Source of the DNA: Ructibacterium sp965146665
Lineage (GTDB): Bacteria; Bacillota; Clostridia; Monoglobales; Monoglobaceae
Length of the DNA stretch: 64,000 nt
Direction: 5' to 3'
Assembly (NCBI GenBank): GCA_965146665.1
Contig: CBCTHE010000001.1
Location: 186,001-250,000 of the forward strand
The position numbers and the translations under genes are program-made. Positions 52,971-62,500 of the stretch are shown one piece after another; position 1 is the first letter of the stretch, and every line of letters begins with the position of its first letter. The notes under the pieces are model-generated. The model had not been told where the DNA came from and did not search any database. It worked only from the letters and a program-made list of their open reading frames with translations.

Positions 52971-54785
52971 TTATACGATACTGCTGAAAAATTCCGCAAT
53001 GGGGCCCAGCGCCAGCGCAGGGAAAAAGCTCAGAGCGCCCACCAGCAAAACAATAAAGATCAGCAGAAAGACAAACATGGCATTGGTTGTAGACAAGGTC
53101 CCCGCTGTGGCGGCAATCCGCTTTTTTCCCGCAAGACTGCCAGCTATGGCAAGGGTCCCGATGATCGGAAGGAACCGGACAAACAGCATGACCAGCCCCA
53201 GCGAAACATTCAGAAAGACTGTGTTTGCATTGAAGCCCGCAAAGGCCGAACCATTGTTGCCTCCTGCTGAGGAATAGGCATACAACACCTCTGAAAAGCC
53301 ATGGGCACCGGAATTGTTCAGGCTCTCATGAATCTGCGGCAGAGCCGCGGCAATGCCGCTGCCCGCCAGAATTGCAATGGGCGTTGCAAGACAGACCAGA
53401 ACCGACCATTTCATCTCATAGGGCTCAATCTTCTTGCCTAGAAACTCCGGCGTTCTCCCAACCATCAGTCCGGCAATGAATACGGTCAAAATGGCAAAGG
53501 CAAGCATGCCGTAAAGACCGCAGCCCACGCCGCCGAATATGACCTCGCCCAGCTGCATCAAAAGCATGGTAATCATACCGCCAAGCGGCGTATAGCTGTC
53601 GTGCATGGAGTTCACCGACCCATTGGAGGCCGCGGTGGTAAAAGTGGCCCAGGCAGAGGACGCGGCAATGCCGAACCGCGTCTCCTTTCCCTCCATATTG
53701 CCGCCTGCCTGGCCCGTCATGCTCATATCCACCATACCATTCTGGGCCAGCTGTTGTGTTCCGATCTGCTCATTTGCCGCGACAACACCCAGAGCCAGAA
53801 CCAGACAGATGAACATTGCCATGAAGATGGCTGTGCCCTGTTTTCTGTTCCTAACACTTTTGCCAAAGGTAAAGCAAAGGGCCGCCGGAATCAGCAGAAG
53901 GGAAATCATCTCCAGCAGATTGGTAAACGGATTGGGGTTTTCAAGCGGATGGGCGGAATTCACGCCCATAAATCCGCCGCCGTTTGTCCCGGTCTGCTTG
54001 ATGGCTACCTGGCTTGCCGCCGGGCCCATGGGAACAAACTGCTCGGTCACAATCTCAGCGTCCTCTGCTGTCACACCGTCCACTGTGACCGTGCCGCGCG
54101 CAAGATCAATTGCCGCATTTTCCAGTATCTCACCATCCGCTCCCACCGCAATGGGCTCCGCCAGAGCCACCGTCTCGCCCGGCTTCAAATTCTGAATGAC
54201 GCCGCCGCCCACAAGGCAAAGGGCGATAATCAGGTTCAGCGGGAGCAGAATATGAACCATGGATCGGGTCAGATCCACCCAGAAACTGCCAAGGCCATCT
54301 GTCTTTACTCGGATAAAACCGCGAATCAGGGCAAACAAAACCGCAATACCGGTCGCTGCAGAGACAAAATTCTGGACCGTCAGACCAAGGGCTTGGGTGA
54401 GATAGCTCAGGGTGGACTCGCCGGTATAGGCCTGCCAGTTGGTATTGGTGACAAAGCTGGCGGCCGTGTTAAAGGACAGATCCCACGGAATACCCGGCAG
54501 TTTCTGAGGATTACCGGGCAGCACACCCTGCAGCAGCTGGAGCAGGAAAAGAAATACCAGGCCAATACCGGAAAAGACTAGGACGCTCGCCAGATATTTC
54601 TTCCAGGTCATCTGCTCCGCCCGGTCAATACGCAGCACTTTGTATACCGCGTTCTCACATGGTGTCAAAAACCTGGACAGGAAGGTTTTCTCACCGTCCA
54701 TTACCTTTTTGATATAGCCTCCCAGCGGGATGGCAAGCACCACAAGCACCGCGGGATAGAGTATGTACTGTATCACAGCATTCAT
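52971..54785 (-). CDS. kdpA: Potassium-transporting ATPase potassium-binding subunit KdpA
   Basis: 604 residues with about ten membrane spans and the four selectivity-filter-like repeats of the channel superfamily. TSFVTNTNWQAYTGE-type and QTGTNGGGFMGVNSAHPLEN are hallmark stretches. It binds potassium from outside and passes it to KdpB. Start ATG 54785 overlaps the kdpF stop as ATGA, so the longer open frame from 54845 is not used. Confidence 0.97.
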   Translation of the reverse strand: MNAVIQYILYPAVLVVLAIPLGGYIKKVMDGEKTFLSRFLTPCENAVYKVLRIDRAEQMTWKKYLASVLVFSGIGLVFLFLLQLLQGVLPGNPQKLPGIPWDLSFNTAASFVTNTNWQAYTGESTLSYLTQALGLTVQNFVSAATGIAVLFALIRGFIRVKTDGLGSFWVDLTRSMVHILLPLNLIIALCLVGGGVIQNLKPGETVALAEPIAVGADGEILENAAIDLARGTVTVDGVTAEDAEIVTEQFVPMGPAASQVAIKQTGTNGGGFMGVNSAHPLENPNPFTNLLEMISLLLIPAALCFTFGKSVRNRKQGTAIFMAMFICLVLALGVVAANEQIGTQQLAQNGMVDMSMTGQAGGNMEGKETRFGIAASSAWATFTTAASNGSVNSMHDSYTPLGGMITMLLMQLGEVIFGGVGCGLYGMLAFAILTVFIAGLMVGRTPEFLGKKIEPYEMKWSVLVCLATPIAILAGSGIAAALPQIHESLNNSGAHGFSEVLYAYSSAGGNNGSAFAGFNANTVFLNVSLGLVMLFVRFLPIIGTLAIAGSLAGKKRIAATAGTLSTTNAMFVFLLIFIVLLVGALSFFPALALGPIAEFFSSIV

Positions 54786-54874
54786 TTCTGTTTGTCTCCC
54801 TTCATGAGTATATAGACGTAATAAACGAGCAGTGCTGCGGCACACGTGCCGATTATGCCAATCAAAACATTCAT
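54782..54874 (-). CDS. kdpF: KdpF-like small membrane subunit
   Basis: Only 30 residues: one membrane helix (GIIGTCAAALLVYYVYILMK) with a basic end. Position, size and ATGA overlap with kdpA fit KdpF, the lipid-like stabilising peptide of the pump. ATG 54874 is preceded by AAAGGAGGAAGCTGTT. Confidence 0.82.
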   Translation of the reverse strand: MNVLIGIIGTCAAALLVYYVYILMKGDKQK

Positions 54875-54921
54875 AACAGCTTCCTCCTTTGAAACGATTT
54901 TAGCACCCTTTTCATTAAAAT

Positions 54922-54962
54922 GGTATAAACGGATGGTTCCCCGTATTAAGATCCTGTTAAGA
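54922..54962 (-). promoter_or_regulatory. kdpFABC promoter with direct repeats (putative KdpE box)
   Basis: TCTTAA (54962-54957), five bases, TCTTAA (54951-54946), 18 bases, TATACC (54927-54922), about 48 bases before kdpF. Tandem half-sites one helical turn apart in the -35 zone are usual for OmpR-family activators. Confidence 0.65.
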
Positions 54963-55029
54963 TAAACCCAATGGTTCTCCCACCGCAGCAAAGCCCATGC
55001 GGCCTCTTCATCGTGACAGTTCCCACTGG

Positions 55030-55092
55030 TATATCCTCATTCATGGGTGTGACCAGCGCAGCCGCCGGTCCTTGAAAAACAATCTCTTTCAC
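55030..55092 (-). pseudogene. Probable 5' remnant of dapA
   Basis: From the GTG at 55092 about 21 codons read VKEIVFQGPAAALVTPMNED, which is the N terminus expected of a Firmicute dihydrodipicolinate synthase (F-x-G-x3-ALVTPMNEDG). After that the frame loses all resemblance and continues into the kdp promoter region. It looks like a truncated gene start left when kdp, or other DNA, was placed here. It is too short to exclude chance fully. Confidence 0.5.
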
Positions 55093-55120
55093 TTTTCTTC
55101 TCTTTTCTTCACCGATCTGT

Positions 55121-55315
55121 TCATATCCATCCGAAGAGCAGGGCAAACGGCAGCAGAACCGCCGCGGTCAGCCCAAACACCGCCGCCAGCACAGTTAGCG
55201 GAATACCAAGGCACAGGGCCAAATACACCAGCCAGGCATGAATACGCGTAAGCCGGGCCGATCCGTCATGAATTTTATGTCCGAAGTTATAAAAGAACTG
55301 CATCCAAGCTGTCAT
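55121..55315 (-). CDS. Small membrane protein, unknown
   Basis: 64 residues with two likely membrane helices (WLVYLALCLGIPLTVLAAVF and TAAVLLPFALLFGW) after a short charged start that includes FFYNFGHKIHDGSARL. The ATG at 55315 has an excellent site (AAGGAGG, nine bases upstream), which is the main reason to accept it. I do not recognise a family. It lies between the GntR-operon terminator and the dapA remnant. Confidence 0.6.
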   Translation of the reverse strand: MTAWMQFFYNFGHKIHDGSARLTRIHAWLVYLALCLGIPLTVLAAVFGLTAAVLLPFALLFGWI

Positions 55316-55469
55316 CACTGATCCCTCCTTGCAGCTTTATCCTATCACACGCGGCATTAAAACGGTAAAAACATATCAGCCTCCTGCATAAAAAATTGAT
55401 AAAGATCCGACATACTGACCATCCCTGTATCCGCGTACGCCTGCTTTCTTATGCGGACTTCGGCATAAA

Positions 55470-55513
55470 GACAGACCCCGGCCGCAGGCTTTCGCCTGCG
55501 GCCGGGGTCTGTC
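55470..55513 (-). terminator. Terminator of the signalling operon
   Basis: A 20-pair perfect stem (GACAGACCCCGGCCGCAGGC and its complement, loop of four) lies 22 bases after the GntR stop. The T run on the minus side is short (CTTTATG), but the stem is exceptionally stable. Confidence 0.8.
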
Positions 55514-55535
55514 CGGTTTCTATTTCTCATGTATC

Positions 55536-56942
55536 TCAGTGTCCGCCTTCCAGCTCCGACAGGAAGTGTCTGCATTGCTCCGTCTCACGCGTCATGAGTG
55601 TTTTCCATCCATCCGCAAAACCCGCCAGCTGTCCGTCCCGAAGCATTTGCCCAAAACCTTTCATGGTATCCGCATACTCCCGGTTCATGCCATATTTTTT
55701 CAGCCGGCACAGGGTAAACGGGTACCCCCATGCCAGCAATTCCCGCAGCTTGCTGTAGCATTCCCGTACGATGGCCAGGGGGCATTCCCGCTCAACAAAG
55801 GCAAGGCAGAGCTCAAAGCCAAGATAGCTTTTCTGTTCCTGCTCCAGCTGGAAAAACCGCTGCGCCAGCAGCTCCCGTTTTTCCTGTCCGGCCCGCTCCA
55901 GCGTATAAAGGGACACCTGGCGCACAGTCATCTCCAGGATCTGCAAGCTGTCCAGAAACAGCTGCAGTCCCCCCCGGATCTCCGGCTTTGTCACATCGAT
56001 GCCGTCCAGCGGCTGTTCGCATACCATGGTTCCCTTCCCCTGATACGACCGGGTCAGGCCGAGACAGTTTAAAACACTCAGCGCACGGCGCACCGTGTTC
56101 AGGGCCACGCCATACCGCTCCGCCATCTGCGGCAGGGACGGCAAATAACCGCCGCCCGGAAACACCCCTGTGTAAATCTCCCGGATGATCCGGGAAACCA
56201 GCGTATAGCGCAGCTGCGGACGCTGGCGGTATATCCGCCATTGAAACGGAACCGGCGCAATATCCTCCAGGGCATATTCATCCCGGGCCCGGTCAAGATA
56301 CGCAACCAGGGAATCCACAGAGCGACTGTACCGCGTCTCCAGCTTTCCCCGCAAAAGGGCAATGACCTCCTCACGGGACAGGTCCTGCAAATTTTGACGC
56401 ACCCAATGGCCCTCTTCTCTGTTTGCCAGATAGGGGAATCGGATATAGCGAATCACTTCCCAATAGAGATTGAGGATCAAGCCATTGTCCAGCGCGCGCA
56501 GGGCAAGGATAAAAAACTGTACCGGCATGGACACAGCCTCTGCGGGCGGATCCATAAGATCCCGCCGAAGCTCTTCCCAGTCCTTTTCCTCCCACCTGCG
56601 AAGTCCCGCCTCCCAGAGAGGGACAAAAAGGAGCTGACCGGATTGATACAGATCCAGGATCCCATCCCGCCGCGGCACAAAATACCTTGCGGCGTTCTCC
56701 CGAAAGCCCGCGGACTCTGCCTGGTAAACCACCCGAGCCGCTTTCCGCGCATCCACCCTGATATATCCGCTCTTCTCCAGACACGCAAGCGCGGCCCGAA
56801 TGGTCGCGGGGGCCATATGAAAAACGGAACAGATTTTGGGTATTGACGGAAGGTTCTCGCCGCAGGCATAAAACCCATTGAGGATTCTGGCTTCATAGTA
56901 TTCAGAAACAAGCCTATAGAGTCCCGCCTCCTGTTTCATCAT
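55536..56942 (-). CDS. Transcription regulator with two GntR-type DNA-binding domains
   Basis: 468 residues. A winged helix at about 8-73 (NLPSIPKICSVFHMAPATIR) and another at about 245-306 (YLPSLPQMAERYGVALNTVR), each preceded by a helix and followed by about 150 residues of helix-rich sequence resembling an FCD-type ligand domain. It thus looks like an internally duplicated GntR protein able to grip two operators with one chain. The two heads have diverged strongly. Start: ATG 56942 or 56939 behind GAGGTGG. Last gene of the kinase/diguanylate-cyclase run; target genes unknown. Confidence 0.85.
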   Translation of the reverse strand: MMKQEAGLYRLVSEYYEARILNGFYACGENLPSIPKICSVFHMAPATIRAALACLEKSGYIRVDARKAARVVYQAESAGFRENAARYFVPRRDGILDLYQSGQLLFVPLWEAGLRRWEEKDWEELRRDLMDPPAEAVSMPVQFFILALRALDNGLILNLYWEVIRYIRFPYLANREEGHWVRQNLQDLSREEVIALLRGKLETRYSRSVDSLVAYLDRARDEYALEDIAPVPFQWRIYRQRPQLRYTLVSRIIREIYTGVFPGGGYLPSLPQMAERYGVALNTVRRALSVLNCLGLTRSYQGKGTMVCEQPLDGIDVTKPEIRGGLQLFLDSLQILEMTVRQVSLYTLERAGQEKRELLAQRFFQLEQEQKSYLGFELCLAFVERECPLAIVRECYSKLRELLAWGYPFTLCRLKKYGMNREYADTMKGFGQMLRDGQLAGFADGWKTLMTRETEQCRHFLSELEGGH

Positions 56943-56996
56943 TCCACCTCACTTCAAAACCATGCCATGCTCTCTATCCAGCCCGCCGCCCAGTCC

Positions 56997-58232
56997 TCAT
57001 TCTGAGCGGGCGCGCCGCTTCTCCTGCTTCTGCGCATACATTCGAAGGTCCGCCTCCTGTATCAGCGTCTCCGCATCAGAAAATGCGCCGCTCTCCGCGA
57101 TCCCAAAGCTGAAGGATGGCACGAACGGAAAGCTCTCTTCACGCCCGATTTCAAGGAGCTCCCGGCGTATCTGCTCCGCCCGGTCCGCCACAGCTCTGGC
57201 CGTCATCCGCACAAACATCAGAAGAAACTCATCTCCGCCGTAACGGGCCAGTAAATCCTCGCCCCGGCGGCAGGCAAAGCGGAGCTGTTTGGCGGCGGTC
57301 AGCAGAAACCGGTCCCCCGCCTCGTGGCCAAACCGGTCATTCACTTCCTTGAGTCCATCCAGATCCAGAAAGCACAGGGTAAACGGAATCCCTTTTTTCA
57401 TCATGGAGGCAATGGCTTCCTCCGCGTACTGGCGGTTGTACAGTCCGGTGAGCGCGTCACGCAGCGCCTCCTGCCGCAGCAGTTCCTCCTCCTGCCGGCG
57501 CGCCGCCAGCTCCCGTTCGATCCGCTGGTTTTTTTCACGGTAATCGGTCAGTTCACAGATCCGCAATGTATAGCGCGTCCCAATATAAAAGCCTATTACA
57601 CAAAAAAGGCAGGACTTAATGCTCCACAGCTTGAGAAACAGATCGCTGTTCGGCACTGAATAAAGCAACAGATTCAAAAACAGATAGAAAAACAGTCCGA
57701 TCATCAGCTCCAGCAAGAATGTCTGATGCTGGGGATAGCGCAAAATCAACCGGATACGCCGCATACGTTTGGGGCGGTTCAGCATTTGTACAAATAATCC
57801 CGAGAGCAAAAACCCTATAAATACCGGGATTCCTTTTATGTTCCCCGCGCTGCTCACATGGTTGTCAAAACTCTGCAGAGGGCTGTTCAGGAAGATGGAA
57901 ATCATACTCCGGCAAAATATATTAATGGCCAGTCCGAAAATAATGCCAGCCATCGTGCTGAACAAGGCGTTTTTTCCGTTTCTCCGGCCATAAAACAGGG
58001 TTTCCAGAAACAGCAGAACAGCAAACAACAGCCAATTCACAATCAGGTGCAGCTCCAGCACACTGCAAAGCAGAAAAAAGAGATAATTGACGACAAAGAA
58101 AATATGCACAAGCCCTTGCCGCAGACCTAACGTTTTATCCTGCTTTCTCACAAAAGAAAAATACTGCCAATTGAAATAATAGTATGCTCCCGCTGTGCAC
58201 GGAAGCAACAGACAGGCAATCAGTTTCTGCAC
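56997..58232 (-). CDS. Membrane diguanylate cyclase
   Basis: 411 residues. About seven to eight membrane helices in the first 215 residues, a short coiled coil (EKNQRIERELAARRQEEELL), then a GGDEF domain. The active site is RYGGDEFLLM, and RGED five residues before it is a product-inhibition (I) site, so cyclic-di-GMP synthesis with feedback control is expected. It begins 14 bases after a related cyclase gene; both probably arose by duplication, though their membrane parts differ. Confidence 0.93.
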   Translation of the reverse strand: MQKLIACLLLPCTAGAYYYFNWQYFSFVRKQDKTLGLRQGLVHIFFVVNYLFFLLCSVLELHLIVNWLLFAVLLFLETLFYGRRNGKNALFSTMAGIIFGLAINIFCRSMISIFLNSPLQSFDNHVSSAGNIKGIPVFIGFLLSGLFVQMLNRPKRMRRIRLILRYPQHQTFLLELMIGLFFYLFLNLLLYSVPNSDLFLKLWSIKSCLFCVIGFYIGTRYTLRICELTDYREKNQRIERELAARRQEEELLRQEALRDALTGLYNRQYAEEAIASMMKKGIPFTLCFLDLDGLKEVNDRFGHEAGDRFLLTAAKQLRFACRRGEDLLARYGGDEFLLMFVRMTARAVADRAEQIRRELLEIGREESFPFVPSFSFGIAESGAFSDAETLIQEADLRMYAQKQEKRRARSE

Positions 58233-58246
58233 GCCAGCACCCCCTT

Positions 58247-59449
58247 TTATCTCTTTCTCTGAGCCTTGTCCTGATACATGGCCAAATCCGCCCGGCGAAG
58301 AAGCTGTTCCGCATTCTCCGCAACCCCTTCGGATACGTGGGCAACCCCAAAGCTAAAGGAACCGGTTTCCTTTTCCCTGCTCAAAGCTGTCCGAAGTTCT
58401 TCCATCCGCACTGCCGCGGCGTCTTTTGTACAGCCGGGCAGCAGGACGACAAATTCATCGCCGCCGATGCGGGCAAACATATCGTTCTTTCGCAGACAAG
58501 CTCCAAAACCTTTTGCAAACCGGATCAGATAACGGTCTCCCGCACTGTGTCCCTCCTGGTCGTTGACCATCTTGAGTTGGTCCAGGTCAATGAAAACCAG
58601 CGAAAAATCCTTCTTTTCCCCCAGCAGACGGGTAATCTGCTCCATGGCATACCGTCTGGAAAATATACCAGTCAAAGGATCTAAATTCGTTTTACTGCGA
58701 AGCGCCTCCGCAGCGCGCTTCTGCCGTTCCAGCTCCAGTTCCAGCTGCCGGTGCTTCTCCTCCAGATAGCGCACCTTTAAAATGGAGTATATATGAAAGA
58801 GAAACCGGATGATATAAAACTCCATGAGAAAGGTGCTGACGATCAAGAACAGGGGAAGGAGCTTCCAGTCAATATTCATGGTGCAAAGTACACTGTCCAA
58901 AAGCAGGAATACTTCGCAGAACCAAAGGAACAACAGGAAGGGCCGTACCTCTCCGCTTTTGGACTGGGTGCGGATCACCGCGATGGGTACGCTCCAGCGC
59001 AGGGTCAGCAGATCCACAGCCATGTTAACGGTCAGTACAGCGGTCACAGAACCGATGCGCCAGAAGGGCTGCTGCAGGAGCTCATTGATGGGCGTATCCA
59101 AGAGCAGCGCCAAAATGCCCACCAGGATCAAGTGCAAGGCCATGGTTGAAAGGTGGGCCAGATTGATTAACAACAGTTCTCTGGGCCGGCTTTGCTTTTG
59201 CCTGAGAAATCGGACCAGCTTACCAAAATAAGCCAGTATATAAAACACCGGCAGAGGTATGTTGGTCATACACCACAGAGTCAGCAGCGCCATGACTGGC
59301 AGGGCGCTCCGCAGCCACTCCCCAACACTCCGGCGCTGACAGGCTCCCACAGACATCATAGCGCACTGTGCCACCAGGCCATAGAGCAAAGACAATATGA
59401 CCGGAATGAGCAATGCCCAGCCCCAGTAAAATGTATCCCGCATTTCCAT
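58247..59449 (-). CDS. Membrane diguanylate cyclase
   Basis: 400 residues. Six to seven membrane helices, a coiled coil (EEKHRQLELELERQKRAAEA), and a GGDEF domain with ARIGGDEFVVLLPG; RKND five residues upstream is the I-site. Both catalytic and inhibitory motifs are intact. Start ATG 59449 or 59443 behind AAAGGGGAAG. It follows the hybrid kinase by 60 bases. Confidence 0.93.
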   Translation of the reverse strand: MEMRDTFYWGWALLIPVILSLLYGLVAQCAMMSVGACQRRSVGEWLRSALPVMALLTLWCMTNIPLPVFYILAYFGKLVRFLRQKQSRPRELLLINLAHLSTMALHLILVGILALLLDTPINELLQQPFWRIGSVTAVLTVNMAVDLLTLRWSVPIAVIRTQSKSGEVRPFLLFLWFCEVFLLLDSVLCTMNIDWKLLPLFLIVSTFLMEFYIIRFLFHIYSILKVRYLEEKHRQLELELERQKRAAEALRSKTNLDPLTGIFSRRYAMEQITRLLGEKKDFSLVFIDLDQLKMVNDQEGHSAGDRYLIRFAKGFGACLRKNDMFARIGGDEFVVLLPGCTKDAAAVRMEELRTALSREKETGSFSFGVAHVSEGVAENAEQLLRRADLAMYQDKAQRKR

Positions 59450-59509
59450 CTTCCCCTTTGTTCCTCGTTTTTCTTTCAGCAGCTCTGTTGTTTTCCCCGT
59501 CTGCGGCAG

Positions 59510-62500
59510 TTATTCCGACCGCCGTGAATCGCTTTCCGCTGGCTGGATGCTATCTTTTTTATCCGTTGTCAGCCGCCGCTTTGCTCCGCCGTTCAATACT
59601 TGACTGATTGTGGTCCAGAGGACGTCCACATCAATGGGCTTCGCCACATGGGCGGTCATGCCAGCATCCAGTGATGCCTGCACATCCTCCGCAAACGCAT
59701 TGGCTGTCATTGCGATAATCGGGATACAGCCGCCTCTGTCCGGCTCCAGCTCACGGATCACCCGCGTGGCCTCATACCCATTCATCACCGGCATCTGAAT
59801 ATCCATTAAAATTGCGTCATAGGTTCCAGGCACCGCCTCCTGAAGCGCCTGCACAGCCTGGCGTCCGTCAGACTTCACCACAGACTCCGCCCCCTGCATC
59901 TGCAGGAACTCACAGAGGATCTCCGCATTCATAGCATTGTCCTCTGCAACCAGAAACCGGCGGCCCGTAAACATCTTCTCTCCATCCAGGGAATAACTTC
60001 TGCTTTCCCCAGCTTCCAGAGCAGGAATGTCGTCAGCTGTTGTGGGTTCCCCTTCCAGTTCAATACAGAAGACAGAACCATCGCCGGCCTTGCTTTCCAC
60101 AGAGATGGTCCCTTCCATCAAATCAATCAGTCCCTTGGTAATGCTGAGTCCAAGTCCGGTGCCCTCAATGCGGGCCGCGTCCCGGCTCCGGGTGAAGGGG
60201 TCGAAGATATGGGCGAGGAATTCTTCCGTCATCCCAATTCCGGAATCACGGACCGTAAAACGGTAGCGGCAGCACTCCGGATTCCGCACCGGCGGGATCT
60301 CCTCCAAGACAAAGTCTACCCGGCCGCCGGCTGGTGTGAACTTGACCGCATTGCTTAAAATGTTGATCAAAATCTGATTGATCCGCAGGGAGTCCCCATA
60401 AAAATACGGATGGCTGATATTCTGAGACAGCATGCTGAATTCCAGTCCGGCCGCCCTGGCCTGGGGCGCCATGATGGAGGAGAGCTGGTCCATCAGCTCA
60501 GGCAGATAGATCCGCATCCGGTTAAGAGAGATCTTCGAGCGTTCGATCTTGCTCATATCCAGAATATCGTTGATCAAACTCAGCAAATGCTTGGACGAGA
60601 TGGAAATTTTCCTGAGGCAGTCCGCCACCCGCTCCCGGTCGTCCATATGGGCCACAGCAAGCGCTGTCATCCCCATGATGGCATTCATGGGAGTACGGAT
60701 GTCATGGCTCATGGCAGACAAAAACTCACTCTTGGCCTGGTTGGATTCCCGCGCAAGGCTGAGCGCCTCCTCCAGCGCCTCTTTGGTCTGCCGTTCCGCG
60801 GCCAGAATGTCGGTCACATCCGCCCGAACCAGACAAATCGTCCTGTGATTTTGATCTCCCCACAGAACATTGATTTGCTTATATCTAAACTGCTCTCCGG
60901 CCCGGTATGGGAACACAAAGTCATAGCCCGCTGGCTTTTGTTCCAGCTGTTCCAGCATATGGGTCAGGCTGAACTGCCTGCGGACCTCATCCCTGTTTTT
61001 TTCAGCGCAGCAACGGTCTGAAAACCGTTCCACCGCTATGCCATAGCTTTCAATGACATATGGGGACAGATTTTCCAGCACGGTCCGGCGGGTGTACATG
61101 GTAAGCCGCTCTGTGCTGATGTTTATGAACCCCGCCAGCTCAAAAGTATAGGCAATCATATTGAGCAGACCCTGCTGTTCCCGCACAGAATCGGTGATAT
61201 CGGTCCGCACCATACATGCACGCCCCAGCCGCAGGTCAACCGCGGAAACGGTCATGTTCTTGGTGCGGATGTCCCCGTTTTCATCGGTAACAGAAAAGGC
61301 AAAGGTATAAGGACTCTCCCGCTGGAGCCGCTCCCGAATATAGGCGGGCTCCAGTTTTTTTTCATATTGCTCCCGGTCCTTTGGCACCACGGTATCCTGA
61401 ATCATATAGGCAACCCGCTCAGAATGACATCCCTTCTGATACGGTACACAGGTCGCGTTCCGATTGCAGGTCAAAACGGTGAAGCGGTCCTGTTCCAGAT
61501 CCAGATCAATGACAAAATCATAGTTGGTCACAGAGAGCTGGTGAAGAATCCGGTCCGAAATAGTCTGTTCGGTAATATCAGCCGCGGTCAGGATTCCAGT
61601 TATATCCCCAGTGTCTGGCGTCTCTACCATATCCATTTTGAACTGCACATAACAGCCCCTCTCCTGCTTGGGGAGCCTGACAAAACATACAAGGATCCGC
61701 TCATTTTTATTCTGCCGGAAAGCCTCAATCGCCGGCTTATTCAAATAGGTGTCCAAAAAGGCTCTTCTTTCATCCCGGTCTCCGATAAAGCCAGAAATGC
61801 CAGTAAAGAACGCTTCGCGCACAGTGCCAAACCGCTTAAGAAGTCCGGAATCCGTATAGTCTATGATCTCCAGTATCCGGTTCTGCGTAATGTTGCAGTG
61901 GCCCAGAATCAGCGTATTGGGCCCTGGTGTGCGGTAGTGCTGGAAGATCAGATTCTCATACTGGCGGCGAAGCTTTTCCTGTTCGCTGACCGCCTGGCTA
62001 ACATCAGTATACATGGCATAGAGTCTGCGGATCCCGTCCGTTGCTTCCAGCAGTGACAGGGTGCATTTGATCCACACATACCCCCCGTTTCCCCGCCGCA
62101 TCCGGCCGGTGAGCTCACAGTGACCACTTCCGCTTTTGACGTACTCCTGGAGCTTTTTCCGGTTCTTCTCCGCATCCTCAGGATGGATGCCCGCAAAGAT
62201 GTCCCCGTCATAAAGGTTCTGTGCCTCCTCCACGGACATATTGGTCATGGCCGCAAACCCGTCCGAAATAAACTCCGGCGTCATGATCCCGTCCGGCTCA
62301 CACCGGATCACCGAAATCCCGCCCGGCAGATTCTCCACCACGGTTTTAAAGTACAGGGACAGCCGCTCCTTCTCCCTGCGGGTTTTGACCTCCTCGGTTA
62401 CGTCCCGAACATATTTCACATAGGCGGGTATGCCGTTCCAGTCCGTCTCCCAAAACCGGGTTTGGTAGAATCTGCCTGTATTCATATCCATCTCATGCTC

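Noticed and set aside
54875..55120. Possible cyclic-di-AMP (ydaO/kdp) riboswitch before kdpF
   Set aside because: I looked for the conserved ydaO-type blocks and did not find them; the region reads as a dapA-like coding remnant plus the repeat-containing promoter.
55357..55440. Short peptide frame ending MSDLYQFFMQEADMFLPF (minus strand)
   Set aside because: 18 residues, poor ribosome site and no context; not supportable as a gene.
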